Below are positions 56,166 to 64,000 of a stretch of DNA of 64,000 nucleotides, piece by piece. Source of the DNA: Nocardioides gilvus (GTDB lineage Bacteria; Actinomycetota; Actinomycetes; Propionibacteriales; Nocardioidaceae); contig NZ_QHKY01000006.1 of assembly GCF_003194605.1 (NCBI RefSeq), positions 124,001 through 188,000 of the forward strand. The letters are read 5' to 3'. The position numbers and the translations under genes are program-made. Numbering within the stretch: position 1 is the stretch's first letter; each line of letters begins with the position of its first letter. The notes below the pieces were generated by a model, which was given only the letters and a program-made list of their open reading frames with translations, had not been told where the DNA came from and did not search any database.

Positions 56166-57383
56166 TCAGACCGTCGTCCCCGGCGCCAACCTCGCTCCCG
56201 CGGGCAGCGACGTACTGACCCGGCTGTCGCGACCCACCAGCACCACCGCGTCGGGATCGGCGAGGTCCAGGTCGGCGGAGCCGACGATGGCCCCGTCGGC
56301 CAGTTCGCTCCCCGCGTCCACCACACTGCGCCGCACCTGCGCCCCGGCCCGTACGACCGCCCCCTCGATGAGGACCGACTCCTCCACCACGGCTCCCTCC
56401 TCCACCACCACGTCGGGACCCAGCACGCTGCGCCGCACCGTGCCCGCGACGGTGCATCCCGGACTCAGGAGACTGTCGGCCACCTCTGCGCCGGCGCTCA
56501 CCCGGGCCGGAGGCCCCTGCGGCTGGGAGGTGCGCAGTGGCCACCCACCGTCGAAGAGGTCGAGGCCGCGGTCAACGAGTTCGAGGTGCGCGTTGAGGTA
56601 GTGGTGCGGTTGGCCCAGGTCGCGCCAGTAGCCGGCGTGGTGATGGGCGTACGCCTTCCCGCGCGCCACCAGCCGGGGGAGCAGGTGTTCCCCGAAGTCC
56701 CCGAGCCCGCTGTCCTCGGCTTCGTCGGAGAGTTCGCGGTGCAACTCCTCGAGCACCTCGACGAGCACCGCGACGTCGTACACGAAGATCTCGGCGACCA
56801 CGAGGCTGCCTCGCGGCTTCTCGGGCTTGTACTCGACCTCGGTGATGCGCCCGAGACGGTTGACCTGGACCACCCCGTGGTCGCCGGGATCCTCGGCGAA
56901 GGTGTCCCCGATGTCGGTGGTGACCACGGTGACCTCGGCCTGCTTGGCCAGATGGGTCTCGATGACCTCTCCAAGGTCGAGGCGGTAGATGTGGTCCGCG
57001 CTCAGCACCAGCACCAGCTCCGCGTCGCTGGCCCGCAGCTGGTCGCGCAGCGCGTACAACTCGTCCGCGTTGCCCGCGGCCATCCCCTCCTCATGGGTCG
57101 AGCCACCCTGCGACGGTGGGATCAACCGCAGACCCCCGACGCTGCGGTCCAGGTCCCAGGGTCGACCGTTGCGGACCTGCTCCTCCAGGGAGCCGGCCTG
57201 GTACTGCACCGAGAGCCACACGTCGTCGATGCCCGAGGCAGCCAGCGCGGACAGGGAGACGTCGAGCAGTTGGTAGTGACCGGCGTACGGCAGGGCGGGT
57301 TTGGCGCGCTCCATGGTGAGCACGTCCATTCGTCCACCGGCGCCGCCGGCCTGCACCAGTCCGAGCACGTGGGGGAGTCGCAT
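56166..57383 (-). CDS. GlgC-like sugar-phosphate nucleotidyltransferase
   Basis: A 405-residue protein of the glucose-1-phosphate adenylyltransferase family: nucleotide-binding GGAGGRMDVLTMERAKPALPYAG at the start, LVLSADHIYR, VVEYKPEKPR-like (EVEYKPEKP) and YWRDLGQPHHYLNAH. The C-terminal left-handed beta helix (about 300-405) has hexapeptide-like repeats. Substitutions such as GGAGGRM and HYQLLDVSLSALAAS diverge from canonical GlgC, so it may be a paralogue using another sugar or nucleotide. Convergent with the sigma factor gene. Confidence 0.85.
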   Translation of the reverse strand: MRLPHVLGLVQAGGAGGRMDVLTMERAKPALPYAGHYQLLDVSLSALAASGIDDVWLSVQYQAGSLEEQVRNGRPWDLDRSVGGLRLIPPSQGGSTHEEGMAAGNADELYALRDQLRASDAELVLVLSADHIYRLDLGEVIETHLAKQAEVTVVTTDIGDTFAEDPGDHGVVQVNRLGRITEVEYKPEKPRGSLVVAEIFVYDVAVLVEVLEELHRELSDEAEDSGLGDFGEHLLPRLVARGKAYAHHHAGYWRDLGQPHHYLNAHLELVDRGLDLFDGGWPLRTSQPQGPPARVSAGAEVADSLLSPGCTVAGTVRRSVLGPDVVVEEGAVVEESVLIEGAVVRAGAQVRRSVVDAGSELADGAIVGSADLDLADPDAVVLVGRDSRVSTSLPAGARLAPGTTV

Positions 57384-57556
57384 GCCAAGGTCTTACCCAG
57401 CCGGGGGCCCACTCACGCTCGTCGACGACGCGGAAACCGCCTTGGTTCGCTGCTAATGTCCGGAGGAGCAGTCGGCATCGTGTCGACCATCAGGGAAGAC
57501 TTCTTTCTGTGGAGACCGGGATCATCGATCCCGATCCGAATAAGTCGCCGCCTCCT

Positions 57557-57570
57557 CTGAAGCACTTCAG
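57557..57570 (+). repeat. Small inverted repeat before the DUF1611 gene
   Basis: CTGAAG and CTTCAG separated by CA, 10 bp before the chosen ATG. It could hold back or mark translation of the DUF1611 gene, but may be chance. Confidence 0.25.
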
Positions 57571-57580
57571 AGAGTCAGTC

Positions 57581-58768
57581 ATGCCTGAGCGCATCCCGTC
57601 CGTACGCTTCTCCTCGCCCTCCTCGCAGCAGGGTCAGGCCCACGCCTCGCTGCCGACCGGGTCGACCGCCGTCGTCTACTGCGAGGGCCAGTTCGGCGAG
57701 CAGGACGGCAAGACGGCCAACGGGCTGGTCCGGCACTCGGAGAAGTACGAGATCCTCAGCGTCCTTGACAGCCGCTACGCGGGGCAGGACTCCGGGACGG
57801 TACTGGACTCCGAGCCCAACCGGATCCCGGTGCTCGGCGACCTCGCGACCGCCATCCAGCACGCCGGCCACGTCCCGGACTACCTGATCTGCGGCGTCGC
57901 CCCGGCCGACGGCCTGCTTTCGGACGCGCAACGCGTGGTGCTGCTCGACGGCATCAGCCGCGGCATGCACATCATCAACGGCCTGCACGAGTTCCTCAAC
58001 GACGACCCCGAATTCGTGGCGGCAGCGCTGATCGCCGGTGTGACCATCACCGACGTCCGCCGCCCGGCGCCGAAGAAGGACCTGCACCTCTTCTCCGGCG
58101 ACATCTTCTCCGTCACCTGCCCGCGGATCGCGATCCTGGGCACCGACGGGGCGATCGGCAAACGGACCACGGCGACGCTGCTGGTGCAGGCGCTGAACGA
58201 GTACGGCATCCGCGCCGTCATGGTCGGCACCGGCCAGACCAACCTGATCCAGGGCGGCAAGTACGGCGTGGCACTCGACGCCCTCGTCCCGCAGTTCTGC
58301 TCAGGCGAGGTCGAGCACCAGGTCGTACGCGCCTTCCGCGGCGAGGACCCGCAGGTGATCGTGGTCGAGGGCCAGGGTGCGCTGAGCCACCCGGCGTACC
58401 TGACCTCGGCGCACATCCTGCGCGGCAGCCGCCCCGAGTGCGTCATCGTGCAGCACGCCCCCCGCCGGGTGATGCTCGGCGACTTCCCGATGGTGAAGAT
58501 GCCGACCGTGGCCTCCGAGGTGGCGCTGATCGAGGCGTTCGCCGACACGACGGTCATCGGGATCACCGTCAACCACGAGGAGATGGCCCCCGACGAGATC
58601 GGCGCGGCCATCGACGAGGTCTCCGCCGAGCTCGGCCTGCCCGCGACCGACCCCCTGACGCGCCCGTTGAGCGAGCTCGTCGACATGGTCCTGCTTGCCC
58701 TGCCCCAGCTCGCCCTGCCCGCAGGGATCTCGGAGGCGGAAGAGGGTCGCGCGCTTGCCACGAGGTGA
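57581..58768 (+). CDS. DUF1611 family protein (DgcN-like, probable P-loop enzyme)
   Basis: A 395-residue protein of the DUF1611 family. The N-terminal part is Rossmann-like (VYCEGQFGEQDGKTANGLVRHSEKYEILSVLDSRYAGQDSG). The C-terminal half has a P-loop-like AILGTDGAIGKRTTATLLVQAL and an EGQGALSHPAYL segment. DgcN in D-glutamate catabolism is a DUF1611 protein. An in-frame GTG at 57509 is possible; ATG at 57581 begins the conserved part. Coupled to the racemase gene (GTGA overlap). Confidence 0.85.
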   Translation: MPERIPSVRFSSPSSQQGQAHASLPTGSTAVVYCEGQFGEQDGKTANGLVRHSEKYEILSVLDSRYAGQDSGTVLDSEPNRIPVLGDLATAIQHAGHVPDYLICGVAPADGLLSDAQRVVLLDGISRGMHIINGLHEFLNDDPEFVAAALIAGVTITDVRRPAPKKDLHLFSGDIFSVTCPRIAILGTDGAIGKRTTATLLVQALNEYGIRAVMVGTGQTNLIQGGKYGVALDALVPQFCSGEVEHQVVRAFRGEDPQVIVVEGQGALSHPAYLTSAHILRGSRPECVIVQHAPRRVMLGDFPMVKMPTVASEVALIEAFADTTVIGITVNHEEMAPDEIGAAIDEVSAELGLPATDPLTRPLSELVDMVLLALPQLALPAGISEAEEGRALATR

Positions 58769-59853
58769 GTGCGCCGCGACTGGTCGCGGACCTCGCGGCC
58801 CTCACGCACAACGCCCGACACCTCGTCGCACTGCTCGCCCCGCGCGGCGTCGCTGTCACCGGAGTCACCAAGGCATTCCTCGGCGCGCCCGCACTCGCTG
58901 AAGCGATGCTCGCCGGCGGCGTGTCGGGCCTGGGTGACTCACGTTGCGAGAACCTCGTGCGTCTGCGTGAGGCCGGCACCACGGCGCCGCTCACGCTGAT
59001 CCGTTCGCCGATGCTCAGCCAGGCCGCGCAGGTCGTGAAGTCCGCGACCACCAGCCTCAACACCGAACCCGTCGTGCTGAGGGCCCTGTCGGAGGCAGCT
59101 TCGGCGTCGGGCACGGTCCACGACGTGCTGCTGATGGTCGAGCTGGGTGACCTGCGTGAGGGGATCCCGGCGCACCGACTGCTCGACGTGGCGCGTCACA
59201 CCAGTGCACTGCCGGGCCTGCGACTCGTCGGTGTGGGGACCAACCTCGCGTGCCGGAGCGGGGTCGTGCCCGACCAGCTGAAGATGGACGACCTCTCCTC
59301 GCTCGCCGAGCAGGTCGAGAAGGCCGTCGGGCACCGGCTCACCACGATCAGCGGCGGCAACTCCGCGAATCTGGACTGGGCGCTCGTCACCTCCGACACC
59401 GGACGCGTCAACGACCTGAGGCTGGGCGAGGCAATCCTGCTCGGGATCGAGCCCCTGCGTCGTACGCCCGTGGCTGGGCTCCGCAACGACGCGTTCGTGC
59501 TGCGTGCAGAGGTGATCGAGGTGCAGACCAAGCCGTCCCTGCCGTGGGGAGTGATCGCCCAGGGCGCCTTCGGAGTCGTGGCCGCGGACCCGTGGGCGCA
59601 CGCCGGCTCGGTCAACCAGGTGATCCTGGCTCTGGGTCGCCAGGACGTCGACCCGGACGGGTTGCTCCTGCCGGAAGGCCTGCGCCTGCTGGGAGCCAGC
59701 AGTGACCACCTGGTCCTCGACGCCGGGGACGTGGCACTGCGGGTGGGCGACGAGGTCGCGTTCGGCCTCGACTACGCCGCGTTGCTCCGGGCCATGACGT
59801 CCCCGTACGTCGAGCTCACAACGACGCCTGGGCCTCGGCCAGGATCCGGGTGA
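58765..59853 (+). CDS. PLP-dependent alanine-racemase-fold enzyme
   Basis: A 362-residue protein with the alanine racemase TIM-barrel. The PLP lysine is in GVTKAFLG (near residue 36), followed by LGDSRCENLVRLREAG and VGVGTNLACRSG, and a GGNSANL phosphate-site turn. It resembles the ornithine/amino-acid racemase group (YhfX/Orr-like) more than standard Alr, as the C-terminal catalytic Tyr domain is not clear. GTG overlaps the DUF1611 stop. Together they suggest D-amino acid (glutamate or similar) metabolism. Convergent with the oxidoreductase gene, overlapping by 38 bp. Confidence 0.82.
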   Translation: MSAPRLVADLAALTHNARHLVALLAPRGVAVTGVTKAFLGAPALAEAMLAGGVSGLGDSRCENLVRLREAGTTAPLTLIRSPMLSQAAQVVKSATTSLNTEPVVLRALSEAASASGTVHDVLLMVELGDLREGIPAHRLLDVARHTSALPGLRLVGVGTNLACRSGVVPDQLKMDDLSSLAEQVEKAVGHRLTTISGGNSANLDWALVTSDTGRVNDLRLGEAILLGIEPLRRTPVAGLRNDAFVLRAEVIEVQTKPSLPWGVIAQGAFGVVAADPWAHAGSVNQVILALGRQDVDPDGLLLPEGLRLLGASSDHLVLDAGDVALRVGDEVAFGLDYAALLRAMTSPYVELTTTPGPRPGSG

Positions 59854-60721
59854 CCTCCACACCCAACTCCAACGGTGCGGGGCAGTTGACGTCGAGGCCC
59901 TGGGAGCGCGCCACGAGTCCGTCCAGGGCGCGGGCGAACGGCTCGACCGCGTCGACGGCGGGGAAGTCGAGGACGAGTTCGGTGCCGTCCGGCCCCAGGA
60001 GACGGAACTCGTCGACGTACGTGGGGGAGCGCAGTGAGACGGAGATGTCGGCGTGGGCACCGCCCGCGTGGTGGGTACGCAGGTCGACGCCGTGGGTCGT
60101 GCGTGCGGCGCTGACCCGTTCCACCGCACCCAGCGCCGGGATCAGCTGCGAGAGCACGTGGGGTGCGAGGTCCCAGAGGGCGGCGAGCGGCTCGGCGCGC
60201 CACACGGAGTCACGGTAGGGCGAGCCGGGAGCGTACGAGTCGGCGAACCAGGTGACCCGGGCGGCGCTCCACGACTGCGTGGCGGCGTCCCGGATCCGTT
60301 GTTCGAACTCGGGCACGAAGCGTCGGGTGAAGAAGGTCGTCGCCTGTACGACCCCCGCCTGCACGGCAGCAAGGACGTCCTCGGCCTCACGCAGCGTGGT
60401 CGCCACGGGCTTGTCCAGCAGTACGTGCTTACCTGCGCGGGCGGCGGTCGCGGCCAGCGCCGGCTGGACCTGCGGCGGGACCGCGAAGGTCACCACGTCG
60501 ACCCGGTCGAGCAGATCCTCGAACGACTCGGCGGCCGTGACGTCGTAGCGCTGCGCGAACGCGGTGGCCCGCTCCCGGTTCCGGCCCCAGACCGCAACCA
60601 GCTCGGCGCGTTCTGCCGCGACGGCTCCGGCGGCGTGCACCTCCCGGGCCCAGTGCGCGGTGCCGACCACGCCGACGCGCAGGCGCGAGGACGGGGGGAG
60701 GGGGGTCGAGTCGAGGGGCAT
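59816..60721 (-). CDS. Gfo/Idh/MocA-family oxidoreductase
   Basis: A 301-residue NAD(P)-binding protein: Rossmann GVVGTAHWAREVHAAG at the start, ELVAVWGRNRERATAFAQRY, and the EKP-type motif as DKPVATT near 99. The C-terminal GFO domain has beta-sheet segments. These enzymes oxidise or isomerise sugars or inositol-like substrates. ATG at 60721; a longer frame lies in the upstream promoter region. Its 3' end overlaps the racemase gene by 38 bp, tail to tail. Confidence 0.88.
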   Translation of the reverse strand: MPLDSTPLPPSSRLRVGVVGTAHWAREVHAAGAVAAERAELVAVWGRNRERATAFAQRYDVTAAESFEDLLDRVDVVTFAVPPQVQPALAATAARAGKHVLLDKPVATTLREAEDVLAAVQAGVVQATTFFTRRFVPEFEQRIRDAATQSWSAARVTWFADSYAPGSPYRDSVWRAEPLAALWDLAPHVLSQLIPALGAVERVSAARTTHGVDLRTHHAGGAHADISVSLRSPTYVDEFRLLGPDGTELVLDFPAVDAVEPFARALDGLVARSQGLDVNCPAPLELGVEVTRILAEAQASL

Positions 60722-60833
60722 CGGTCGAGCGTACTGGCCCGGGAGGTCGCGGGGCGGAGGACGCCGATGCGCCGAGGGGCTCGCCAACCGGCCCGGACTG
60801 CGTACTCTGGCTGGAGACGCCAAGGAGCGGATC

Positions 60834-61775
60834 GTGACGAAGAGTGCCGGACCCAGCGACGACCCCGCGATCCGCATCGTGGGGTTGGTGAAGAAGTTCG
60901 GCTCATTCGCTGCCCTGGATCACCTCGACCTCGAAGTCGCGCGCGGCGAGGTGCACGGCTTCCTCGGGCCCAACGGATCCGGGAAGTCGACCACCATCCG
61001 TGTGCTCCTCGGGTTGCTGCGCGCGAACGCCGGCACGGTGGAGATGCTCGGCGCCGACCCGTGGCGCGACGTGGTCGCCCTGCATCGTCGGCTGGCGTAC
61101 GTCCCGGGAGACGTCACGCTGTGGCCCACCCTGTCCGGCGGTGAAGCCATCGACCTGCTCGGCCACCTGCGCGGCGGCCTCGACCCGGATCGTCGCGCTC
61201 ACCTGCTGGGACGGTTCGAGCTGGACCCCACCAAACGGGGTCGGCAGTACTCCAAGGGCAACCGGCAGAAGGTGGCCATCGTGGCCGCCCTGGCCGCCGA
61301 CGTCGAGTTGCTGATCCTCGACGAACCCACCTCCGGGCTGGATCCCCTCGTGGAAGCCGTCTTCCGGGAAGAGATCGCGAAGGAGAAGGCCAAGGGCCGC
61401 ACCATCCTGCTCTCGAGCCACATCATGAGTGAGGTCGAGGCGCTGGCCGATCGGGTCAGCATCATCCGGCAGGGCAAGATCGTGCAGACCGGGAGCCTGG
61501 CCGATCTGCGGGGTCAGAGTCGGATCACCGTTCGCGTCAGACTGGCGCGGCCGCCGGCCCACCTCGACAGTCTCACCGAACTGCACGAGGCCCACCTCGA
61601 CCAGGACGGTCACCTCATCGCGACCGTCGAACCGGCCCGGGTCAACGCGGTGATGGCCCAGCTCGTGCCCCACGAGATGACGGCGCTCACCGTCACACCG
61701 GCCTCCTTGGAGGACCTCTTCCTCCGGCACTACGACAGGGATGCCGGCCAGTCGGACCGAGAGCCGGGGCCGTGA
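60834..61775 (+). CDS. ABC transporter ATP-binding protein
   Basis: A 313-residue ABC ATPase with Walker A GPNGSGKST, a signature YSKGNRQKV (unusual SKG in place of SGG), Walker B LLILDEPTSGLDP and H-loop SSHIMSEVE. The C-terminal extension is typical of drug exporter ATPases. GTG at 60834 with AAGGAG upstream. It overlaps the permease start by 4 bp (GTGA). Confidence 0.92.
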   Translation: MTKSAGPSDDPAIRIVGLVKKFGSFAALDHLDLEVARGEVHGFLGPNGSGKSTTIRVLLGLLRANAGTVEMLGADPWRDVVALHRRLAYVPGDVTLWPTLSGGEAIDLLGHLRGGLDPDRRAHLLGRFELDPTKRGRQYSKGNRQKVAIVAALAADVELLILDEPTSGLDPLVEAVFREEIAKEKAKGRTILLSSHIMSEVEALADRVSIIRQGKIVQTGSLADLRGQSRITVRVRLARPPAHLDSLTELHEAHLDQDGHLIATVEPARVNAVMAQLVPHEMTALTVTPASLEDLFLRHYDRDAGQSDREPGP

Positions 61776-63373
61776 TCACTGGCCTCGCCCATCGACTGAC
61801 CGGCACCCGAGCGCTGTTGAAGGTGTCGCTGCACCAGGACGCCCGCAACATCGCCCCCTGGGTGGTCCTGATCTCGGCGCTCTCGGCCTCCTCGATCCTG
61901 GCCTACGTGTGGGTCTTCCCCCACCCCGGTGAGCGGGCGCAGCTGTCAATGGCCATCGGCGCCAATCCCGCCCTCTCCCTGGTCTTCGGTCCGCCGCGGG
62001 ACCTGATGACCGCGGACGGCTTCAACGCGTGGCGGGCAGGTCAACTCGGTGCCTTCTTCGCCGGGTTGATGGCGATCCTGATCGTGGTCCGCAACAGTCG
62101 GGCCGAGGAGGACTCGGGCCGTGCCGAACTCATCGCCTCCGGGGTGATCGCCCGAGAGTCGCGACTGGCCGTCGCGGTCGCGATGGCGATGAGCGCCTCG
62201 CTCGCACTCGGGGTCGTGTGCTTCGGGCTCACCGTGATCTGTGGAGGCGGGATGAGTGCCACCCTGGTCCTGGCCGGCACCTTCGCCGCATCGGGGTTGG
62301 TGTTCGCAGGGGTGGGCGCGATTGCCGCGCAGCTGGGAGCTGATTCCCGAGCTGCCTCCACCTTGGCGATCGCCGTCCTGGGTGTTGGCTACGTGGTGCG
62401 CGGCTACGTCGGATCCAGCGGTGCCCCGGCCTGGGCGGACTGGCTCACCCCCTTCGGCTGGTTCGACCGGACCCGCCCTGCAGGTGACAACAACGCGTGG
62501 CCGTTGCTGCTCGCGGTCGTGGTGGCCGTGCTCCTCGTCGCCGTCGGTTTCTGGCTCCAGGCGCGACGCGACTTCGGCCAGGGGATGCTGGCCCAGCGGC
62601 CCGGGCCCTCCGGGGCCGGTGTGGCTCGCACGGTGTGGGGCCTGGCCTGGAAGTTGCACGCCGGCACCCTGGTCTCCTGGCTGATCGCCTTCGCTGCCCT
62701 GGGTCTGCTCCTCGGCAACCTCGCGGACTCCGCCGCCGACCTGGTCGAGGCGAACCCGGTGGTGGCCGCGATCCTGGCGGCCGGTGCGACCCCCAGCGAC
62801 CTGTCCTTCGTCTTCCTGGCCACGATCCTGCAGGTCATCGCGATCGTGGCTGCGGCGATGGGCGTCCAGGTCATCCTTCGCGTGCACGCCGAGGAGGTCA
62901 ACGATCGCGTGGAGCCGCTCCTGGCCGGATCGTTGAGCCGCTCCGCGTACCTGGCCAGCAACGTCGTCGTCGCCCTGGTGGGCACAGCCCTCGCGCTCCT
63001 GGTCGCCGGTCTCTGCCTGGGGCTCGTCGCCCACGCACAGGACGACACCATCGCCGCCGGTGACGTGATCGCCCAGGCAGTGGTGATGACCCCGGCGGTG
63101 TGGCTCCTCGTGGGTGTCGCGGTGGCTGCCGTCGGCGCTGCACCCAGCGCACGCCTGGTTGCATGGCTCGCGGTGGTGGCGACCTTCGGGATCACGCTGC
63201 TCGGCCCCACCTTTCGGCTACCCGACTGGGCCCTTGACATCAGTCCACTGCGGCACGCGCCGATCGTCGTGCTGGCCGATCCGGAGTGGGTCGGTCTGGC
63301 CGTGGTGGGCGCGATCGCGACGCTGCTGCTTGCCGTCGGCTTCGTCGGTTTCCGGCGTCGCGACGTGGACTGA
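61772..63373 (+). CDS. ABC-2 exporter permease (polyketide antibiotic exporter type)
   Basis: A 533-residue permease with about 12 helices, twice the size of the usual ABC-2 permease. Such proteins are annotated as exporters of polyketide antibiotics (a tandem ABC-2 fusion). Features include NSRAEEDSGRAELIASGVI near 103-121 and HAEEVNDRVEPLLAGSLSR near 372, the repeated cytoplasmic element of both halves. GTG start coupled to the ATPase. Likely a drug or lipid exporter. Confidence 0.9.
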   Translation: MITGLAHRLTGTRALLKVSLHQDARNIAPWVVLISALSASSILAYVWVFPHPGERAQLSMAIGANPALSLVFGPPRDLMTADGFNAWRAGQLGAFFAGLMAILIVVRNSRAEEDSGRAELIASGVIARESRLAVAVAMAMSASLALGVVCFGLTVICGGGMSATLVLAGTFAASGLVFAGVGAIAAQLGADSRAASTLAIAVLGVGYVVRGYVGSSGAPAWADWLTPFGWFDRTRPAGDNNAWPLLLAVVVAVLLVAVGFWLQARRDFGQGMLAQRPGPSGAGVARTVWGLAWKLHAGTLVSWLIAFAALGLLLGNLADSAADLVEANPVVAAILAAGATPSDLSFVFLATILQVIAIVAAAMGVQVILRVHAEEVNDRVEPLLAGSLSRSAYLASNVVVALVGTALALLVAGLCLGLVAHAQDDTIAAGDVIAQAVVMTPAVWLLVGVAVAAVGAAPSARLVAWLAVVATFGITLLGPTFRLPDWALDISPLRHAPIVVLADPEWVGLAVVGAIATLLLAVGFVGFRRRDVD

Positions 63374-63456
63374 GCGTCGGTCCCGGTGCAGGGCCCGGGG
63401 CTCGATCTGTTCACTGACCGTTCACCGGCGCCGGGTCGGCTTTTGCTTCGAGCAGT

Positions 63457-63468
63457 GTCAATATTGAC
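63457..63468. promoter_or_regulatory. ArsR operator
   Basis: A perfect 12-bp palindrome, GTCAATATTGAC, ends 2 bp before the arsR ATG. It matches the TCAA..TTGA core of ArsR/SmtB operators. Its position would also cover the ribosome site, and no SD is seen, which points to a leaderless transcript. Confidence 0.7.
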
Positions 63469-63470
63469 GC

Positions 63471-63827
63471 ATGTCGAAATCACAGTGTGCGCCCGACGAA
63501 GCGCTGGAGTGCTGCACGTCCCTGGCAGCGGAACCGATCGACGTCGAGCAGGCCGAGAAGATTGCTCCGCTCCTCAAGGCACTGGGTGACCCGGCTCGGC
63601 TGCGCCTGATGTCCCTGATCCTCTCCCACGAAGGCGGAGAGGCCTGCGTCTGTGACCTCCTGCCCTCCTTCGACCTGTCGCAGCCCACGATCAGCCACCA
63701 CCTCAAGGTGTTGCACGACGTGGGCCTGGTCGGTCGGGAACGCCGGGGCACCTGGGTCTACTACTCGGCACGACCCGCCGCCATGGCCGCGGTCGGCAGC
63801 CTCTTCGACACGGCGGTCCTGGCATGA
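63471..63827 (+). CDS. arsR: Arsenite-sensing ArsR-family repressor
   Basis: A 118-residue winged-helix repressor: HTH with SQPTISHHLKVLHDVGLVGRER near 70-91. Cys residues are C14-C15 (ECCTSL) and C59/C61 (ACVCDLLPS). The paired N-terminal Cys plus a Cys near 55-60 resembles the three-coordinate arsenite site described for Corynebacterium glutamicum ArsR. It represses until arsenite or antimonite binds. Overlaps the arsenite pump gene by 4 bp (ATGA). Confidence 0.92.
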   Translation: MSKSQCAPDEALECCTSLAAEPIDVEQAEKIAPLLKALGDPARLRLMSLILSHEGGEACVCDLLPSFDLSQPTISHHLKVLHDVGLVGRERRGTWVYYSARPAAMAAVGSLFDTAVLA

Positions 63828-64000
63828 GTGTCCATACCCCTCCCGCCCGACCGTCCGCCCAGAGCGCTGGTCTCGAACGTCTCTCGACCCTGGACCGGCT
63901 GCTGCCGCTGTGGATCGGCCTCGCGATGGTCATCGGTCTGGGCCTGGGTCGCCTGGTGCCGGGGCTGGACGCGGCGTTGGCGGCAGTGGAGATCGGCAAC
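63824..64000 (+). CDS. ACR3-family arsenite efflux pump (N-terminal part, runs off window)
   Basis: Open frame of 59 residues to the window edge. After a short tail it reads RLSTLDRLLPLWIGLAMVIGLGLGRLVPGL, the first helix signature of ACR3 arsenite transporters. Coupled to arsR (ATGA). Confidence 0.88.
   Translation, partial: MSVHTPPARPSAQSAGLERLSTLDRLLPLWIGLAMVIGLGLGRLVPGLDAALAAVEIGN

Overview
High-GC actinobacterial chromosome segment. Codon use, frequent GTG/TTG starts, WhiB and mycoredoxin proteins, a UPF0182/PPA1309/PDZ operon and a UvrD2-WhiB7 neighbourhood all point to Actinomycetota. A Nocardioides-like member of the Propionibacteriales is the best guess, which is inference and was not tested. 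The window is mostly ordinary core chromosome with several small accessory blocks. No phage, insertion sequence or CRISPR array was seen.

Layout. 1-6.8 kb: partial condensation-domain protein, hydrolase, deaminase, alcohol dehydrogenase, thioesterase, a secreted M6 (immune inhibitor A-like) protease and a lipoprotein. 6.9-23.1 kb: a conserved actinobacterial neighbourhood comparable to the Mycobacterium tuberculosis Rv3193c-Rv3199c region. It holds nudC, mycoredoxin, a GNAT, uvrD2, whiB7 with a leader ORF and attenuator, a cyclodehydratase-like zinc protein, a DUF5679 zinc ribbon, enoyl-CoA hydratase, a PHP phosphoesterase, a YgjP-like peptidase, a NUDIX hydrolase, a DUF2342 metalloprotease, moaE, and the PDZ/Lon-PPA1309-UPF0182 operon. 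An initiator tRNA follows at 23.2 kb.

23.5-34.2 kb: a nitrate respiration block. Two NarK transporters (minus strand) diverge from a COG2345/SufR-like regulator followed by narGHJI. 34.2-44.4 kb: TRIC channel, haloperoxidase-like hydrolase, DUF421 pair, fasciclin protein, ferredoxin-NADP reductase divergent from a LysR regulator with a palindromic operator, furA-katG, small conserved proteins, and a second initiator tRNA almost identical to the first.

44.4-52.6 kb: APC permease, macrodomain protein, hydrolase, a membrane protein/XRE/oxidoreductase operon, and an ABC-2 exporter divergent from a NarL-type two-component system. 52.6-56.2 kb: the least familiar block, a 780-aa metzincin-like protein without a signal peptide and a 99-aa unknown protein, divergent from an ECF sigma factor. 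56.2-60.7 kb: GlgC-like protein, then DUF1611 and an alanine-racemase-fold protein (possible D-amino-acid metabolism), and a Gfo/Idh/MocA oxidoreductase. 60.8-64 kb: a large ABC-2 exporter, then an ArsR repressor with a palindromic operator and the start of an ACR3 arsenite pump.

Functional themes are redox and stress sensing (WhiB7, mycoredoxin, FurA-KatG, FprA, ArsR, Fe-S candidate regulator), anaerobic nitrate respiration with one molybdopterin synthesis gene nearby, and drug or antibiotic resistance control through the whiB7 attenuator.
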